DNA of 64,000 bases from Rhizobium laguerreae (GTDB lineage: Bacteria > Pseudomonadota > Alphaproteobacteria > Rhizobiales > Rhizobiaceae), in NCBI RefSeq assembly GCF_002008165.1, contig NZ_MRDM01000017.1:341325-405324 (forward strand). Direction: 5' to 3'. Below are positions 41,855 through 50,491 of this stretch, piece after piece. Every line of letters begins with the position of its first letter. The stretch's first letter is position 1. The translations under genes were made by a program, and so were the position numbers. Under the pieces are notes generated by a model. The model was not told the origin of the DNA. It worked only from the letters and a program-made list of their open reading frames with translations, and searched no databases.

Positions 41855-43363
41855 ATGATGGATCTTTTCAGCAATCTCGCGCTCGGCTTTGCAACAGCCG
41901 GCACTCCGGAAAACCTGCTCTTCTGCCTGATCGGCGTGCTGCTCGGCACGTTGATCGGCGTGCTGCCCGGGATCGGCGCTACGGCGACGATCGCCATGCT
42001 CTTGCCGATCACCTTCCAGCTTGAACCGGTTTCCTCGCTGATCATGCTCGCCGGCATCTATTACGGCGCGCAGTACGGCGGCTCGACGACGGCGATCCTG
42101 ATCAACATGCCGGGCGAATCCTCCTCGGCCGTGACCGCGATCGACGGCTACCAGATGGCCCGCAAGGGCCGGGCCGGCGCAGCGCTTGCGATCGCGGCGC
42201 TCGGCTCGTTCTTTGCCGGCACGGTCTCGACCTTCCTCGTCGCGATCTTCGCACCGCCGCTGACTGCAATCGCGCTGCAATTCGGCTCGGCGGAATATTT
42301 CTCGCTGATGATAGTCGGCCTCGTCTCCTCGATCGCACTCGCGCATGGCTCGGTCGTCAAGGCGCTGGCCATGGTGGCGCTCGGGCTGCTGCTTGGCCTC
42401 GTCGGCACCGACATCTACACCGGCACGCCGCGCTTCACGCTCGGCATCCGTGAATATGCGGACGGGCTGAACTTCGTGGCGCTTGCCGTCGGCGTGTTCG
42501 GCGTGGCGGAAATCCTGCGCAACCTCGAGGGCGAGTCGACACGCACGGTGCTGATGGCCAAGGTCACCGGCCTTTTGCCGTCCCGCCAGGAATTCAAGGA
42601 GATGATTGCGCCGGTCATTCGCGGTACGGCAATCGGTTCGGCGCTCGGCATCCTGCCGGGTGGTGGTGCCATTCTCGCGGCCTTCGCCTCCTACACGGTG
42701 GAAAAGCGGATGTCGAAGACGCCGGAGGAATTCGGCAAGGGTGCGATTGCCGGCGTTGCCGGACCGGAATCGGCGAACAATGCCGGCGCGCAAACCTCGT
42801 TCATTCCGCTCTTGACGCTTGGCATTCCGGCCAATCCCGTCATGGCGCTGATGGTCGGGGCGATGATCATCCAAGGCATCGTACCCGGTCCGAACGTCGC
42901 CACCGAGCAGCCGGCGCTGTTCTGGGGCATCATCGCCTCGATGTGGATCGGCAACCTGATGCTGGTCATCCTTAACCTGCCGCTGATCGGGCTCTGGGTG
43001 AAGCTCTTGACCGTGCCTTATTACGTACTCTTCCCCATCATCATGGCCTTCTGCTCCATCGGGGTCTACAGCGTCAACGCCAACGTCTACGATCTCTACG
43101 CCGTGGCCTTCTTCGGGCTCATCGGTTATGTGCTGGCGAAGCTTCGCTGCGAGCCGGCGCCGCTTCTGCTCGGCTTCGTGCTCGGGCCATTGCTCGAGGA
43201 GAACCTCCGGCGCGCCATGATCCTGTCGCGCGGCGATCCGACCACCTTCGTTACTCGGCCGATCAGCGCCATTCTTCTGGCCATTGCGGTCGCCGTGCTG
43301 ATCGTCGTCTTCCTGCCGAGCGTCAAGAAGAAGCGCGAGGAGGTGTTCGTCGAGGAGGCCTAG
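41855..43363 (+). CDS. tctA: Tripartite tricarboxylate transporter large permease TctA
   Basis: This 502-residue inner-membrane protein has about 11-12 spans. The two TctA signature repeats are present: GVLPGIGATATIAMLLPITF with YGAQYGGSTTAILINMPGE, and GILPGGGAILAAFASYTVEK with GVAGPESANNAGAQTSFIPL. It forms the transport path for the acid brought by TctC. It is the last gene of the operon. Confidence 0.94.
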   Translation: MMDLFSNLALGFATAGTPENLLFCLIGVLLGTLIGVLPGIGATATIAMLLPITFQLEPVSSLIMLAGIYYGAQYGGSTTAILINMPGESSSAVTAIDGYQMARKGRAGAALAIAALGSFFAGTVSTFLVAIFAPPLTAIALQFGSAEYFSLMIVGLVSSIALAHGSVVKALAMVALGLLLGLVGTDIYTGTPRFTLGIREYADGLNFVALAVGVFGVAEILRNLEGESTRTVLMAKVTGLLPSRQEFKEMIAPVIRGTAIGSALGILPGGGAILAAFASYTVEKRMSKTPEEFGKGAIAGVAGPESANNAGAQTSFIPLLTLGIPANPVMALMVGAMIIQGIVPGPNVATEQPALFWGIIASMWIGNLMLVILNLPLIGLWVKLLTVPYYVLFPIIMAFCSIGVYSVNANVYDLYAVAFFGLIGYVLAKLRCEPAPLLLGFVLGPLLEENLRRAMILSRGDPTTFVTRPISAILLAIAVAVLIVVFLPSVKKKREEVFVEEA

Positions 43364-43364
43364 A

Positions 43365-43467
43365 GCATGATACCGAAAAGCGTGATCGGGTTTCGGATGA
43401 CATCATGCCCTAACTCTTTCATTTGGAACAGGATTCGGATTTTAGGCCGGCCTAAATCATCCTGTTC
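43365..43467. repeat. RIME-like intergenic mosaic element (two palindromes)
   Basis: The first palindrome spans 43365-43408 (GCATGAT...ATCATGC, with inner CCGAAA...TTTCGG); the second spans 43426-43467 (GAACAGGAT...ATCCTGTTC around TTAGGCCGGCCTAA). Two neighbouring palindromes totalling about 105 bases just after a stop codon are the design of rhizobial RIME elements. It fills the tctA-amidohydrolase gap. Confidence 0.75.
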
Positions 43468-43516
43468 TGGGGGTTGAACTTGTGGGTCGCTTGGTGAACA
43501 AGGAATGATCTGACGC

Positions 43517-43535
43517 GGGCGCCGGTTGGGCGCCC
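43517..43535 (+). terminator. Hairpin with GC stem before the amidohydrolase gene
   Basis: GGGCGCC-GGTT..GGCGCCC forms a seven-pair stem with a short loop, followed by GTTTC. It may end the tctCBA transcript, though the T-run is short. Confidence 0.5.
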
Positions 43536-43562
43536 GTTTCGTATGACAGGATATCCAGGCTC

Positions 43563-44732
43563 ATGAGCATTCCCGCCCGGATCAAAGACGATCTGCCGTT
43601 TCTGACCGCCTTGCGCCACGACCTGCACGCCCATCCCGAACTCGGTTTCGAGGAGGAGCGCACCGCCGGCATCGTCGCGAGGCTTCTCGAAGAGGCTGGC
43701 ATCACCGTGCATCGCGGTCTCGGCGGTACCGGCGTGGTCGGCACACTGCGGCTCGGCAACGGCACACGCAGGATCGGGCTGCGGGCCGACATGGACGCGC
43801 TCGCCATGCCTGAAATGGCGGAGCGGCCCTATAAATCGACCGTGCCCGGAAAGATGCATGCCTGCGGCCATGACGGCCATACGGCGATGCTGCTTGGCGC
43901 CGCGCGGCATCTTGCGGCAACGCAGGATTTTTCCGGCACGGTGCATTTCATCTTCCAGCCGGCCGAGGAAGGGCGAGGCGGAGCAAGGCGCATGGTCGAG
44001 GAGGGCCTGTTCACGCTTTTCCCCTGCGATGCCGTCTATGGGCTGCATAACATGCCTGGGCTTGCGGTCGATGAGATCGCCGTGGTCGAGGGGCCGCAGC
44101 TTGCCTCCTCCGACAGCTGGCGAATCACCTTCCGTGGGACCGGCACGCACGGCGCCAAGCCGCATCTCGGCCGCGATCCGATCACGGCGGCCGGGACCTT
44201 GCTGTCATCGCTGCAGACGATCGTCGGGCGCGTGGTCGATCCGCTGCAGCCGGCCGTCGTCAGCGCCTGTTTCCTGCAGGCGGGCGACCCGAAGGCGCTG
44301 AACGTCATTCCTGATATCGTCGAGATCGGTGGGACGGCGCGAGCCTATTCGCCCGAAGTGCGCAACCAGTTGGAGACCGAGATCGGACGATTGGCGCATG
44401 GCACTGCGGCCATGTACGGCATCGCTGTGGACTATGCATTCGAGCGGCGGATTCCGCCCGTCATCAATGACGCGGATGCGACCGCACGGGCGCTGGCAGT
44501 GGCCGGCTCGGTCTTCGGCGGGAAGGTGCAGACAAGCTTTCCACCGTCGACGGCAGGCGACGATTTCGCCTTCTTCGCCCAGAACGCGCCGGGCTGCTAT
44601 GTCTGGCTCGGCAACGGTCCGGCGGTGGATGGGGCGCTGCATCACAACACGGCCTATGATTTCAACGATGAAGCGCTTGGACATGGGGCGGCCTATTGGG
44701 TGGCGCTGGTTGAGCGGGAGTTGAAGGTTTGA
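43563..44732 (+). CDS. M20D-family amidohydrolase (hippurate hydrolase-like)
   Basis: This 389-residue metallo-enzyme matches M20D aminoacylases: LRHDLHAHPELGFEEERTAG, RADMDALAM, MHACGHDGHTAMLLGAARHL (two-metal site), FQPAEEGRGGARRMVEEGLF, GLHNMPG and DDFAFFAQNAPGCYVWLGNG. It cleaves N-acyl amino acids in general; hippurate or indole-acetyl conjugates are typical for the family. It lies on the tctCBA strand but behind a repeat and terminator, so it is probably its own unit. The substrate cannot be named. Confidence 0.9.
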   Translation: MSIPARIKDDLPFLTALRHDLHAHPELGFEEERTAGIVARLLEEAGITVHRGLGGTGVVGTLRLGNGTRRIGLRADMDALAMPEMAERPYKSTVPGKMHACGHDGHTAMLLGAARHLAATQDFSGTVHFIFQPAEEGRGGARRMVEEGLFTLFPCDAVYGLHNMPGLAVDEIAVVEGPQLASSDSWRITFRGTGTHGAKPHLGRDPITAAGTLLSSLQTIVGRVVDPLQPAVVSACFLQAGDPKALNVIPDIVEIGGTARAYSPEVRNQLETEIGRLAHGTAAMYGIAVDYAFERRIPPVINDADATARALAVAGSVFGGKVQTSFPPSTAGDDFAFFAQNAPGCYVWLGNGPAVDGALHHNTAYDFNDEALGHGAAYWVALVERELKV

Positions 44733-44737
44733 TTATC

Positions 44738-44785
44738 TGCTGCCTAATTGCCTAAATCGGAATAGATTGTAGGAATTAGGCAGCA
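44738..44785. terminator. Long imperfect hairpin between convergent genes
   Basis: TGCTGCCTAATT (44738-44749) pairs fully with AATTAGGCAGCA (44774-44785); inside, CCTA and AATC pair with TAGG and GATT around the loop GGAATA. The stem has about 20 pairs with two single-base bulges. It sits between the convergent amidohydrolase and sitD genes, so it may stop transcription from both sides, or be a degenerate mobile dyad. Confidence 0.6.
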
Positions 44786-44881
44786 ATTCAAAGGCGACCG
44801 TTGCGCGCCTCTCTGCATTCTGCGTTGGTCAACCTGCGTTGGTCAACGACTGCCGTCCGTACAGCGACTTCGCAATGTCCA

Positions 44882-45727
44882 TCAGTCTATCGGCGATTCC
44901 TCCCCCCGGGCCGTCCCGTGCGTGGCATGGATGAAGGCCAGCACGAAGCCGATCGCCAGCACAAGCACGATGGTCGGCGCCGGTGCGCTGTCGATGAAGA
45001 AGGACAGGTAGACGCCGACAAAGGAACCGATCACGGCAATGGCGACAGAGAGGAGCAGCATCGTGCTGAACTTACGGGTGAGCAGGAAGGCGATGGCTCC
45101 CGGCGCAATCAGCATGGCGATCGAAAGGATGATGCCTACCGCCTGTAAGGCGCCGACGATTGTCAGCGAGATGAGGGCGAGAAGGCCGTAATGCAGCAGG
45201 TTGATCCTGAGGCCCACCGCCCTCGCCTGGGCGGGGTCGAAGGCGTGCAGCAGGAAGTCCTTCCACTTCACACCAAGAATGACAGCCGTGATCGCGGCAA
45301 TGACGGCCGATTGCCCGATGTCGCGCCAGGAGACACCGAGCATGTCGCCGAACAGGATGTGGTCGAGATGCACGTCGGACTGGATCTTGACATAGAGGAC
45401 CAGACCTAGCCCGAACATGCCGGAGAAAACGATGCCCATCACCGTATCCTGTTTGATACGGCTGTTATCTTTCAGGAAACCGGTGGCGATAGCGCAAAAC
45501 ATGCCGGCCACGAAGGCGCCGACCGCAAACGGTATACCGACGATATAGGCGATGACCACGCCGGGGAAGACGGCGTGGCTGATGGCGTCTCCCATCAGAG
45601 ACCAGCCTTTCAGAACCAGGAAGCAGGACAACAGCGCCATCGGGATTGCAACCAGCACCGAGATCACCAGCGCATTGACCATGAAGCCGAACTGGAAAGG
45701 CGAAAGAAGCGTCTCGACCATGTTCAT
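44882..45727 (-). CDS. sitD: Manganese ABC transporter permease SitD
   Basis: This 281-residue inner-membrane protein of the ABC-3 family has about eight spans, with MALLSCFLVLKGWSLMGDAI, SHAVFPGVVIAYI, DHILFGDMLGVSW and LLIAPGAIAFLLT-type blocks. Its start overlaps sitC by four bases. It is the last gene of sitABCD and forms the channel with SitC for Mn2+ (and possibly Fe2+). Confidence 0.93.
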   Translation of the reverse strand: MNMVETLLSPFQFGFMVNALVISVLVAIPMALLSCFLVLKGWSLMGDAISHAVFPGVVIAYIVGIPFAVGAFVAGMFCAIATGFLKDNSRIKQDTVMGIVFSGMFGLGLVLYVKIQSDVHLDHILFGDMLGVSWRDIGQSAVIAAITAVILGVKWKDFLLHAFDPAQARAVGLRINLLHYGLLALISLTIVGALQAVGIILSIAMLIAPGAIAFLLTRKFSTMLLLSVAIAVIGSFVGVYLSFFIDSAPAPTIVLVLAIGFVLAFIHATHGTARGEESPID

Positions 45728-46584
45728 GGCGCTGCCTCCAGCGCCTGCGCGGCGCGTCTACGTGCCGCCAGCATGCCGTGTTTGGGTGCGAAGAAGAACG
45801 CGATCAGGAAGATTGCCGTCTGTAGCACGACGATGATGCCGCCTGTTGCGCCATCGAGGAAGTAACTCACATAGGCGCCAACGAAACTGGTCATCGATCC
45901 GATGATGACCGCGATCACAAGCAGCCGCGGGAAGCGGTCTGTCAGCAGATAGGCGGTCGCGCCAGGCGTCACCACCATGCAGATGACGAGGAATGCACCG
46001 ACTGTCTGCAGCGCCGCGACGGTGGAGGCAGACAGCAGCGTGAAGAAAATGACCTTGAGAACGGTCGGATTGAGACCGATCGATCGGGCATGGCTCTCAT
46101 CGAAGAACGTCACCATCAGGTCCTTCCATTTGACGAGCAGGACAGCGAGTGACACGAAGCCGATGATGGCGAGTTGCAGCGTATCCTCGGGCGTGATGGC
46201 GAGAATGTTGCCGAGCACGATCGTCTGGATGTTGACCGCCATAGGCTTGAGCGAAACCATGAACAGGCCCAGCCCGAAGAAGGAGGAGAAGATCAGGCCG
46301 ATGATGGCATCTTCCTTCAGCTTGGTGCGCTGGTTGAGGAAAAGCATCGCTGCGGCAGCGAGCCCTCCGGAAAAGAAGGCTCCGATCGAGAAGGGAAGTC
46401 CGAGCATATAGGCGCCGGCGACGCCGGGAACGATCGCGTGCGATAGTGCGTCGCCGATCAGCGACCAGCCTTTCAACATCAGATAACAGGAGAGGAAGGC
46501 GCAGACGCCGCCTACAAGGGCGGATACCCACATGGCATTCAGCATGTATTCATAGGTGAAGGGCTGCAGGAGGTCGGCTATCAT
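45724..46584 (-). CDS. sitC: Manganese ABC transporter permease SitC
   Basis: This 286-residue ABC-3 permease resembles SitD: SCYLMLKGWSLIGDALSHAI, VPGVAGAYMLGLPFSIGAFF, VLGNILAITPEDTLQLAI, VVTPGATAYLLTDRFPRLLV. It overlaps sitB and sitD by four bases each. The two permeases are alike enough to be ancient duplicates, as in other sit loci. Confidence 0.93.
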   Translation of the reverse strand: MIADLLQPFTYEYMLNAMWVSALVGGVCAFLSCYLMLKGWSLIGDALSHAIVPGVAGAYMLGLPFSIGAFFSGGLAAAAMLFLNQRTKLKEDAIIGLIFSSFFGLGLFMVSLKPMAVNIQTIVLGNILAITPEDTLQLAIIGFVSLAVLLVKWKDLMVTFFDESHARSIGLNPTVLKVIFFTLLSASTVAALQTVGAFLVICMVVTPGATAYLLTDRFPRLLVIAVIIGSMTSFVGAYVSYFLDGATGGIIVVLQTAIFLIAFFFAPKHGMLAARRRAAQALEAAP

Positions 46585-47486
46585 TCCCCGCCCCCATTGC
46601 CACCATCGGGGCCTCGGGCAGTCGCTTTGCCACCCTGCAGGATCAGGGGGCGCTCATCATCGGTTATGACGCCGATCGACGTTGGCCTGCCGTTCTGCGC
46701 TTCGCTGAACACGAAATGACGCAGCACGCCGCCAAAGGTCTTTTCCAGATTTTCCTGCGTAAAAGTCTCGACGGTCGGGCCGTAAGCGAGCACCGTGCCC
46801 TTGATCAGAATGGTCCGGTCGCAGAACTCCGGAACGGAGCCGAGATTGTGGGTGGAGACCAGCATGACACGACCTTCATCCCGCAGTTCGCGCAGGAGCC
46901 TGATGATCTGGTCCTCGGTCTTTACGTCGACGCCGGTAAAGGGTTCATCGAGCAGAATGACCCGGCCGTCCTGTGCCAGGGCCCGCGCCAAAAACACCCG
47001 CTTCCTCTGACCGCCGGAGAGCTCGCCGATCTGGCGCTTGCGGAACTCGCTCATGGCGACGCGGGCGAGCGCGGCCGCAACCGCCTCGTGGTCTGCGGCC
47101 TTCGGGATGCGCATCATGCCCATGTGGCCGTAGCGCCCCATCATCACGACATCCTCGACCAGCACCGGGAAGTTCCAGTCAACTTCTTCCGATTGCGGCA
47201 CATAGGCGACGAGGTTCTTGCGCAGCGCCTCTTCGACCGGCATGCCAAGCACGCGAATGTGGCCCCTGGCGAGACGCACGAAACCCATGATCGACTTGAA
47301 GAGCGTCGACTTGCCGGAACCGTTGACACCGACCAGCGCGGCGATCGTGCCCGTGGGGATCTGGAAACTCGCGTCCCTCAGGGCCGTATGTCCGTTGCGG
47401 TAAGTGACGGTCGCATCCTTTACCGTGATCCCCGATCCCGCATCCGAGGATGCGGGACGGACAAGATTGCCAAGCAGCACGGTCAT
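46581..47486 (-). CDS. sitB: Manganese ABC transporter ATPase SitB
   Basis: The product has 301 residues. Walker A is GVNGSGKSTLFKSIMG, the Q-loop YVPQSEEVDWNFPVLV, the signature LSGGQRKRVFLARAL and Walker B VILLDEPFTGVD, ending in the H-loop LVSTHNLGSV. The order and overlaps with sitA and sitC (four bases each) show coupled translation. The C-terminal 45 residues are Gly- and Arg-rich and lie outside the ATPase fold. Confidence 0.95.
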   Translation of the reverse strand: MTVLLGNLVRPASSDAGSGITVKDATVTYRNGHTALRDASFQIPTGTIAALVGVNGSGKSTLFKSIMGFVRLARGHIRVLGMPVEEALRKNLVAYVPQSEEVDWNFPVLVEDVVMMGRYGHMGMMRIPKAADHEAVAAALARVAMSEFRKRQIGELSGGQRKRVFLARALAQDGRVILLDEPFTGVDVKTEDQIIRLLRELRDEGRVMLVSTHNLGSVPEFCDRTILIKGTVLAYGPTVETFTQENLEKTFGGVLRHFVFSEAQNGRPTSIGVITDDERPLILQGGKATARGPDGGNGGGE

Positions 47487-48415
47487 TGCGACAACCCATC
47501 GGCAAGACCCTTCGCGACGGTATCGGAGGTCACGCGCAGAAGGTCGATGTAGGTTGGCACCGGGCCGTCGGCTTCGCTCAGCGAGTCGACATAAAGCACA
47601 CCGCCATAATGCGCGCCGGTTTCGCGCGCCACCTGACGGGCCGGTTTGTCGGAAACGGTGCTTTCGCTGAAGACGGTTGGAATCTGGTTTGCCTTCACCG
47701 CATCGATCACTTTGCGGACCTGCTGGGGCGTGCCCTGCTGATCGGCGTTGATTGGCCAGAGATAGAGTTCCTTCAGCCCGAAATCGCGTGCGAGATAGGA
47801 AAAGGCGCCCTCGCTGGAAACCAGCCAGCGCTTGTCCTCGGGAATTTTTTCGAGGGTGGCGCGGATCGGCGTGATCGTCGCTTCGATCTTCTGCTTGTAG
47901 GCCTCGGCGTTGGCCTTGTATGTCTCCGCATTCGCCGGATCATACTTTGCGAAAGCATCACGGATATTGTTGACGTAGATCAGGGCGTTCTTCGGCGACA
48001 TCCAGGCGTGGGGATTGGGTTTGCCTTCGTAGGGGCCTTCCGAGATGCCCATCGGCTCGATGCCATCGGAGACGACGGCACCGGGGACGTCGTGCAGGTT
48101 CTGGAAGAACTTTTCGAACCAGCGCTCCAGATTGAGGCCGTTCCAGAGAATGAGTTGTGCACCTTGTGCTCGCTGGATGTCACCCGGCGTCGGCGCATAG
48201 TTGTGGATCTCCGCGCCCGGCTTGGTGATCGATTCCACGATCGCGGCATCACCGGCCACGTTTTTTGCCATGTCGGCAATTACGGTGAAGGTCGTCACCA
48301 CCTTGAACTTCGAATTGGTTGTCTGTTGGGCAGCGGCGGGAAAGGCCACCAGCACGGCTGCGAATGCCACCCCTATCAGTCCGGCCAAAACCGACCGTCT
48401 TTCCCCATAGAGCAT
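47483..48415 (-). CDS. sitA: Manganese ABC transporter substrate-binding protein SitA
   Basis: This 310-residue cluster A-I binding protein has a signal peptide ending AFPAAAQ. Metal ligands are visible in EIHNYAPTPGD (His), NPHAWMSPKNAL (His), SSEGAFSYLARDFG (Glu) and VFSESTVSDKPA; the last Asp lies in YVDSLSE. RBS AGAGGAG precedes the ATG. It is first in sitABCD, and two Mur-type sites lie upstream, which argues for manganese as the substrate. Confidence 0.94.
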   Translation of the reverse strand: MLYGERRSVLAGLIGVAFAAVLVAFPAAAQQTTNSKFKVVTTFTVIADMAKNVAGDAAIVESITKPGAEIHNYAPTPGDIQRAQGAQLILWNGLNLERWFEKFFQNLHDVPGAVVSDGIEPMGISEGPYEGKPNPHAWMSPKNALIYVNNIRDAFAKYDPANAETYKANAEAYKQKIEATITPIRATLEKIPEDKRWLVSSEGAFSYLARDFGLKELYLWPINADQQGTPQQVRKVIDAVKANQIPTVFSESTVSDKPARQVARETGAHYGGVLYVDSLSEADGPVPTYIDLLRVTSDTVAKGLADGLSQ

Positions 48416-48476
48416 ATGTTTCTCCTCTTTCTGCTATTGCGACCGAATTGCAAAATTCGCGGAGAGTCGAACAAGT

Positions 48477-48498
48477 TGCGATTCGGAATGATTTGCAA
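48477..48498 (-). promoter_or_regulatory. Mur-responsive site 1 (MRS) upstream of sitA
   Basis: The 22-base element starts TGCGATT and ends TTTGCAA with GAATGA in the middle. It matches the element at 48531-48552 at 18 of 22 positions. The known R. leguminosarum sitABCD operon is repressed by the Fur-like protein Mur with Mn2+ through two such sites; assignment rests on that knowledge and on the motif. Confidence 0.75.
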
Positions 48499-48530
48499 AA
48501 AATACTTGACGACCCTTGCTTCGACTATTG

Positions 48531-48552
48531 TGCAATTAAGAATGAATTGCAA
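48531..48552 (-). promoter_or_regulatory. Mur-responsive site 2 (MRS) upstream of sitA
   Basis: The element begins TGCAATTAAGAATGA and ends ATTGCAA, with near-palindromic arms TGCAATT / AATTGCA. It lies 54 bases upstream (centre to centre) of site 1 and 116 bases or more from the sitA start. The two sites together explain manganese-dependent repression. Confidence 0.75.
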
Positions 48553-48580
48553 CAATGATCCGAACGAGAGGTCGAAAAAG

Positions 48581-48703
48581 ATGACGGCAGGGCTCGACGG
48601 GCTGGCCAACCTCATCGAACAACGCATACCGGGATATGCTTCGATCGGTTAGATGTTTGAGGAGCACACGGCGCGCCTTCTGGCGGAGCCGCGCTTTGTC
48701 GAT
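48581..48703 (+). pseudogene. Possible 3' remnant of a gene, in-frame stop
   Basis: After an ATG behind GAGAGGTCG, MTAGLDGLANLIEQRIPGYA is followed by SIG, a TAG, and then in the same frame MFEEHTARLLAEPRFVDLPN. The whole reads like one helical C-terminal segment broken by a stop codon. It runs into the adenine deaminase end on the other strand. I do not recognise the parent gene. Confidence 0.3.
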
Positions 48704-50491
48704 CTACCAAACAGCCAGTACCGGGTTTTCCAGCACCTTGCCCGTTACAACATCGGCAATCCCCCGATCGGTCTGATGCGGGCCGACATTGCAGGCGAGC
48801 GTGGCGCCGAAGCAGGCCTTGAAGACTAGATAGGGCGGCTTCCACGTGACGATCTTTTCCATCGCCTTGCGGATGCCGGCAAAGGCCAGGGCCGTGTCCT
48901 TCAGCGAGGCATCGGTCACCAGGCCGGAGAGCGGCAGCGGCAACATCGCCTCGATCCGGCCGTCCTTGGCGACGGCCATGCCGCCGCCGGCTGATATGAC
49001 GGCGTTGGCGGCAAGCGCCATGTCGCCTGCATTGCCGCCGAAGACGGTGAGGTTGTGGCTGTCATGCGAAACGGTGGTACAGAACGCGCCGCGCCATTCA
49101 CCCCAGCCGGTGAGGAAGCCGATGCGTGGGGCAGCGGCGGCCTTGCCGTGGCGATGGGCGACCGAAATCATGGCGCTGCCGGCCGGCGACACGATGAAAC
49201 CGTCCCTGACCTCGGTTTCGGCCTCGCCCCATTGCGTGAAGCGCGGACGGTCGATGGTGGCGACGCGGACGCGTTCGCCCTTCGCCGGAATGCGAAAATC
49301 ATTCTCGGTCAGCGGCGGCAGCTTCACCGAATTGACAAGCGGCGCCGTATCGATCTGCTGGACGGCAACCTGCATGCTGCCGTTGCGGGCAATTATGCGG
49401 CCGCCTGATATGACGAGCCGCGCCCGGAATTCCGCGAGGTCTTCGAAGAGCACGATGTCGGCGCGGCGGCCGGCGGCGACGAGGCCGAGATCGGAGCGCT
49501 TCAGACGTTGTGCGGCGTTGAAGGTCGCGGCACGGATCGCCCATTCCGGCTTCATGCCGTAGCGCACCAGGCGCCTGATGACGTCGTCGAGGCCGCCGCC
49601 TTCATGGAGTTCGTCGGGAAAGACGTCGTCGGTGCAGAGCGTGACGGTCGCAGGCAGGTGGCCGAGACCGTTCAGCACCTCGACGAACTCCTGCAGCAGA
49701 TGGTCGTGAGAGCCGCGCAGTTCGATGGTCAGGCCGGCGGAAAGCTTGGCGAGGAGATCGGCGCCGGAGGTAAGTTCGTGGTCGGAGGTGATACCCGATG
49801 CCATGAAGGCGTTGAGATCGGCGTCTTCGAGGCCGCGTGCATGACCGCAGACGAGCTTGCCGGCGGCAAGGCCGGCATTGACGATATCAGTCATGCGCGG
49901 ATCGCCGTCGATGACGCCGCGCATATTCATCACTTCGGCGACGCCGCCGATGGCGGAGGAGTGCAGCATCTCGGTGATCATGGAGCCATCGAAATCGGCG
50001 CCGGCAAGTTCCAGGCCCGGCGCGGAGGGCACGCAGGAGGGCGCGAGCAGGATCATACGCAGCGGCAGGCTGCGCGCCGCCTCGATCGCCCAGCGCACGC
50101 CGTCGAGCCCATGGACATTGCCGAATTCATGCGGATCCCACACGATCGTGGTGACGCCGCGTGGCAAGACGGCGCTCGTATATTCGGCGGGTGTCACCAT
50201 CGAACTTTCGATATGCATGTGCGTGTCGATCAGGCCGGGCGTCAGGATACTGCCCGCTGCATCGATGATCTCGGCGGCATCGGTGCGGCTCGCCGGGGCA
50301 TGAACGCTTGATATTAGCGCGCCGACGAGGCCGATATCGACTTGCCGGATCAGGCCCGTCACCGTATCGAGCAGCCGGCCGCCGGTGATCAGCATGTCGA
50401 AAGGGGCATCGCCGCGCGCAGCAGTGACGGCGCGGGCGCGCAAAGCGGGATCGTTGAGATCGGCGGGTTCTTGGCGAGCGGTGACGTTCAT
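48704..50491 (-). CDS. ade: Adenine deaminase
   Basis: This 595-residue amidohydrolase-fold enzyme deaminates adenine to hypoxanthine. Features are the metal site LIDTHMHIESSMVTPAEYTS, TIVWDPHEFGNVHGLDGVRW, CGHARGLEDADLNAFMASGI and the C-terminal Ade-type domain (VSHDSHNLTVFGGNAGDM). The length is normal for bacterial Ade. It overlaps the nucleoside hydrolase gene by four bases, so adenosine-type nucleosides can be cut and the base deaminated by a coupled pair. Confidence 0.93.
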   Translation of the reverse strand: MNVTARQEPADLNDPALRARAVTAARGDAPFDMLITGGRLLDTVTGLIRQVDIGLVGALISSVHAPASRTDAAEIIDAAGSILTPGLIDTHMHIESSMVTPAEYTSAVLPRGVTTIVWDPHEFGNVHGLDGVRWAIEAARSLPLRMILLAPSCVPSAPGLELAGADFDGSMITEMLHSSAIGGVAEVMNMRGVIDGDPRMTDIVNAGLAAGKLVCGHARGLEDADLNAFMASGITSDHELTSGADLLAKLSAGLTIELRGSHDHLLQEFVEVLNGLGHLPATVTLCTDDVFPDELHEGGGLDDVIRRLVRYGMKPEWAIRAATFNAAQRLKRSDLGLVAAGRRADIVLFEDLAEFRARLVISGGRIIARNGSMQVAVQQIDTAPLVNSVKLPPLTENDFRIPAKGERVRVATIDRPRFTQWGEAETEVRDGFIVSPAGSAMISVAHRHGKAAAAPRIGFLTGWGEWRGAFCTTVSHDSHNLTVFGGNAGDMALAANAVISAGGGMAVAKDGRIEAMLPLPLSGLVTDASLKDTALAFAGIRKAMEKIVTWKPPYLVFKACFGATLACNVGPHQTDRGIADVVTGKVLENPVLAVW

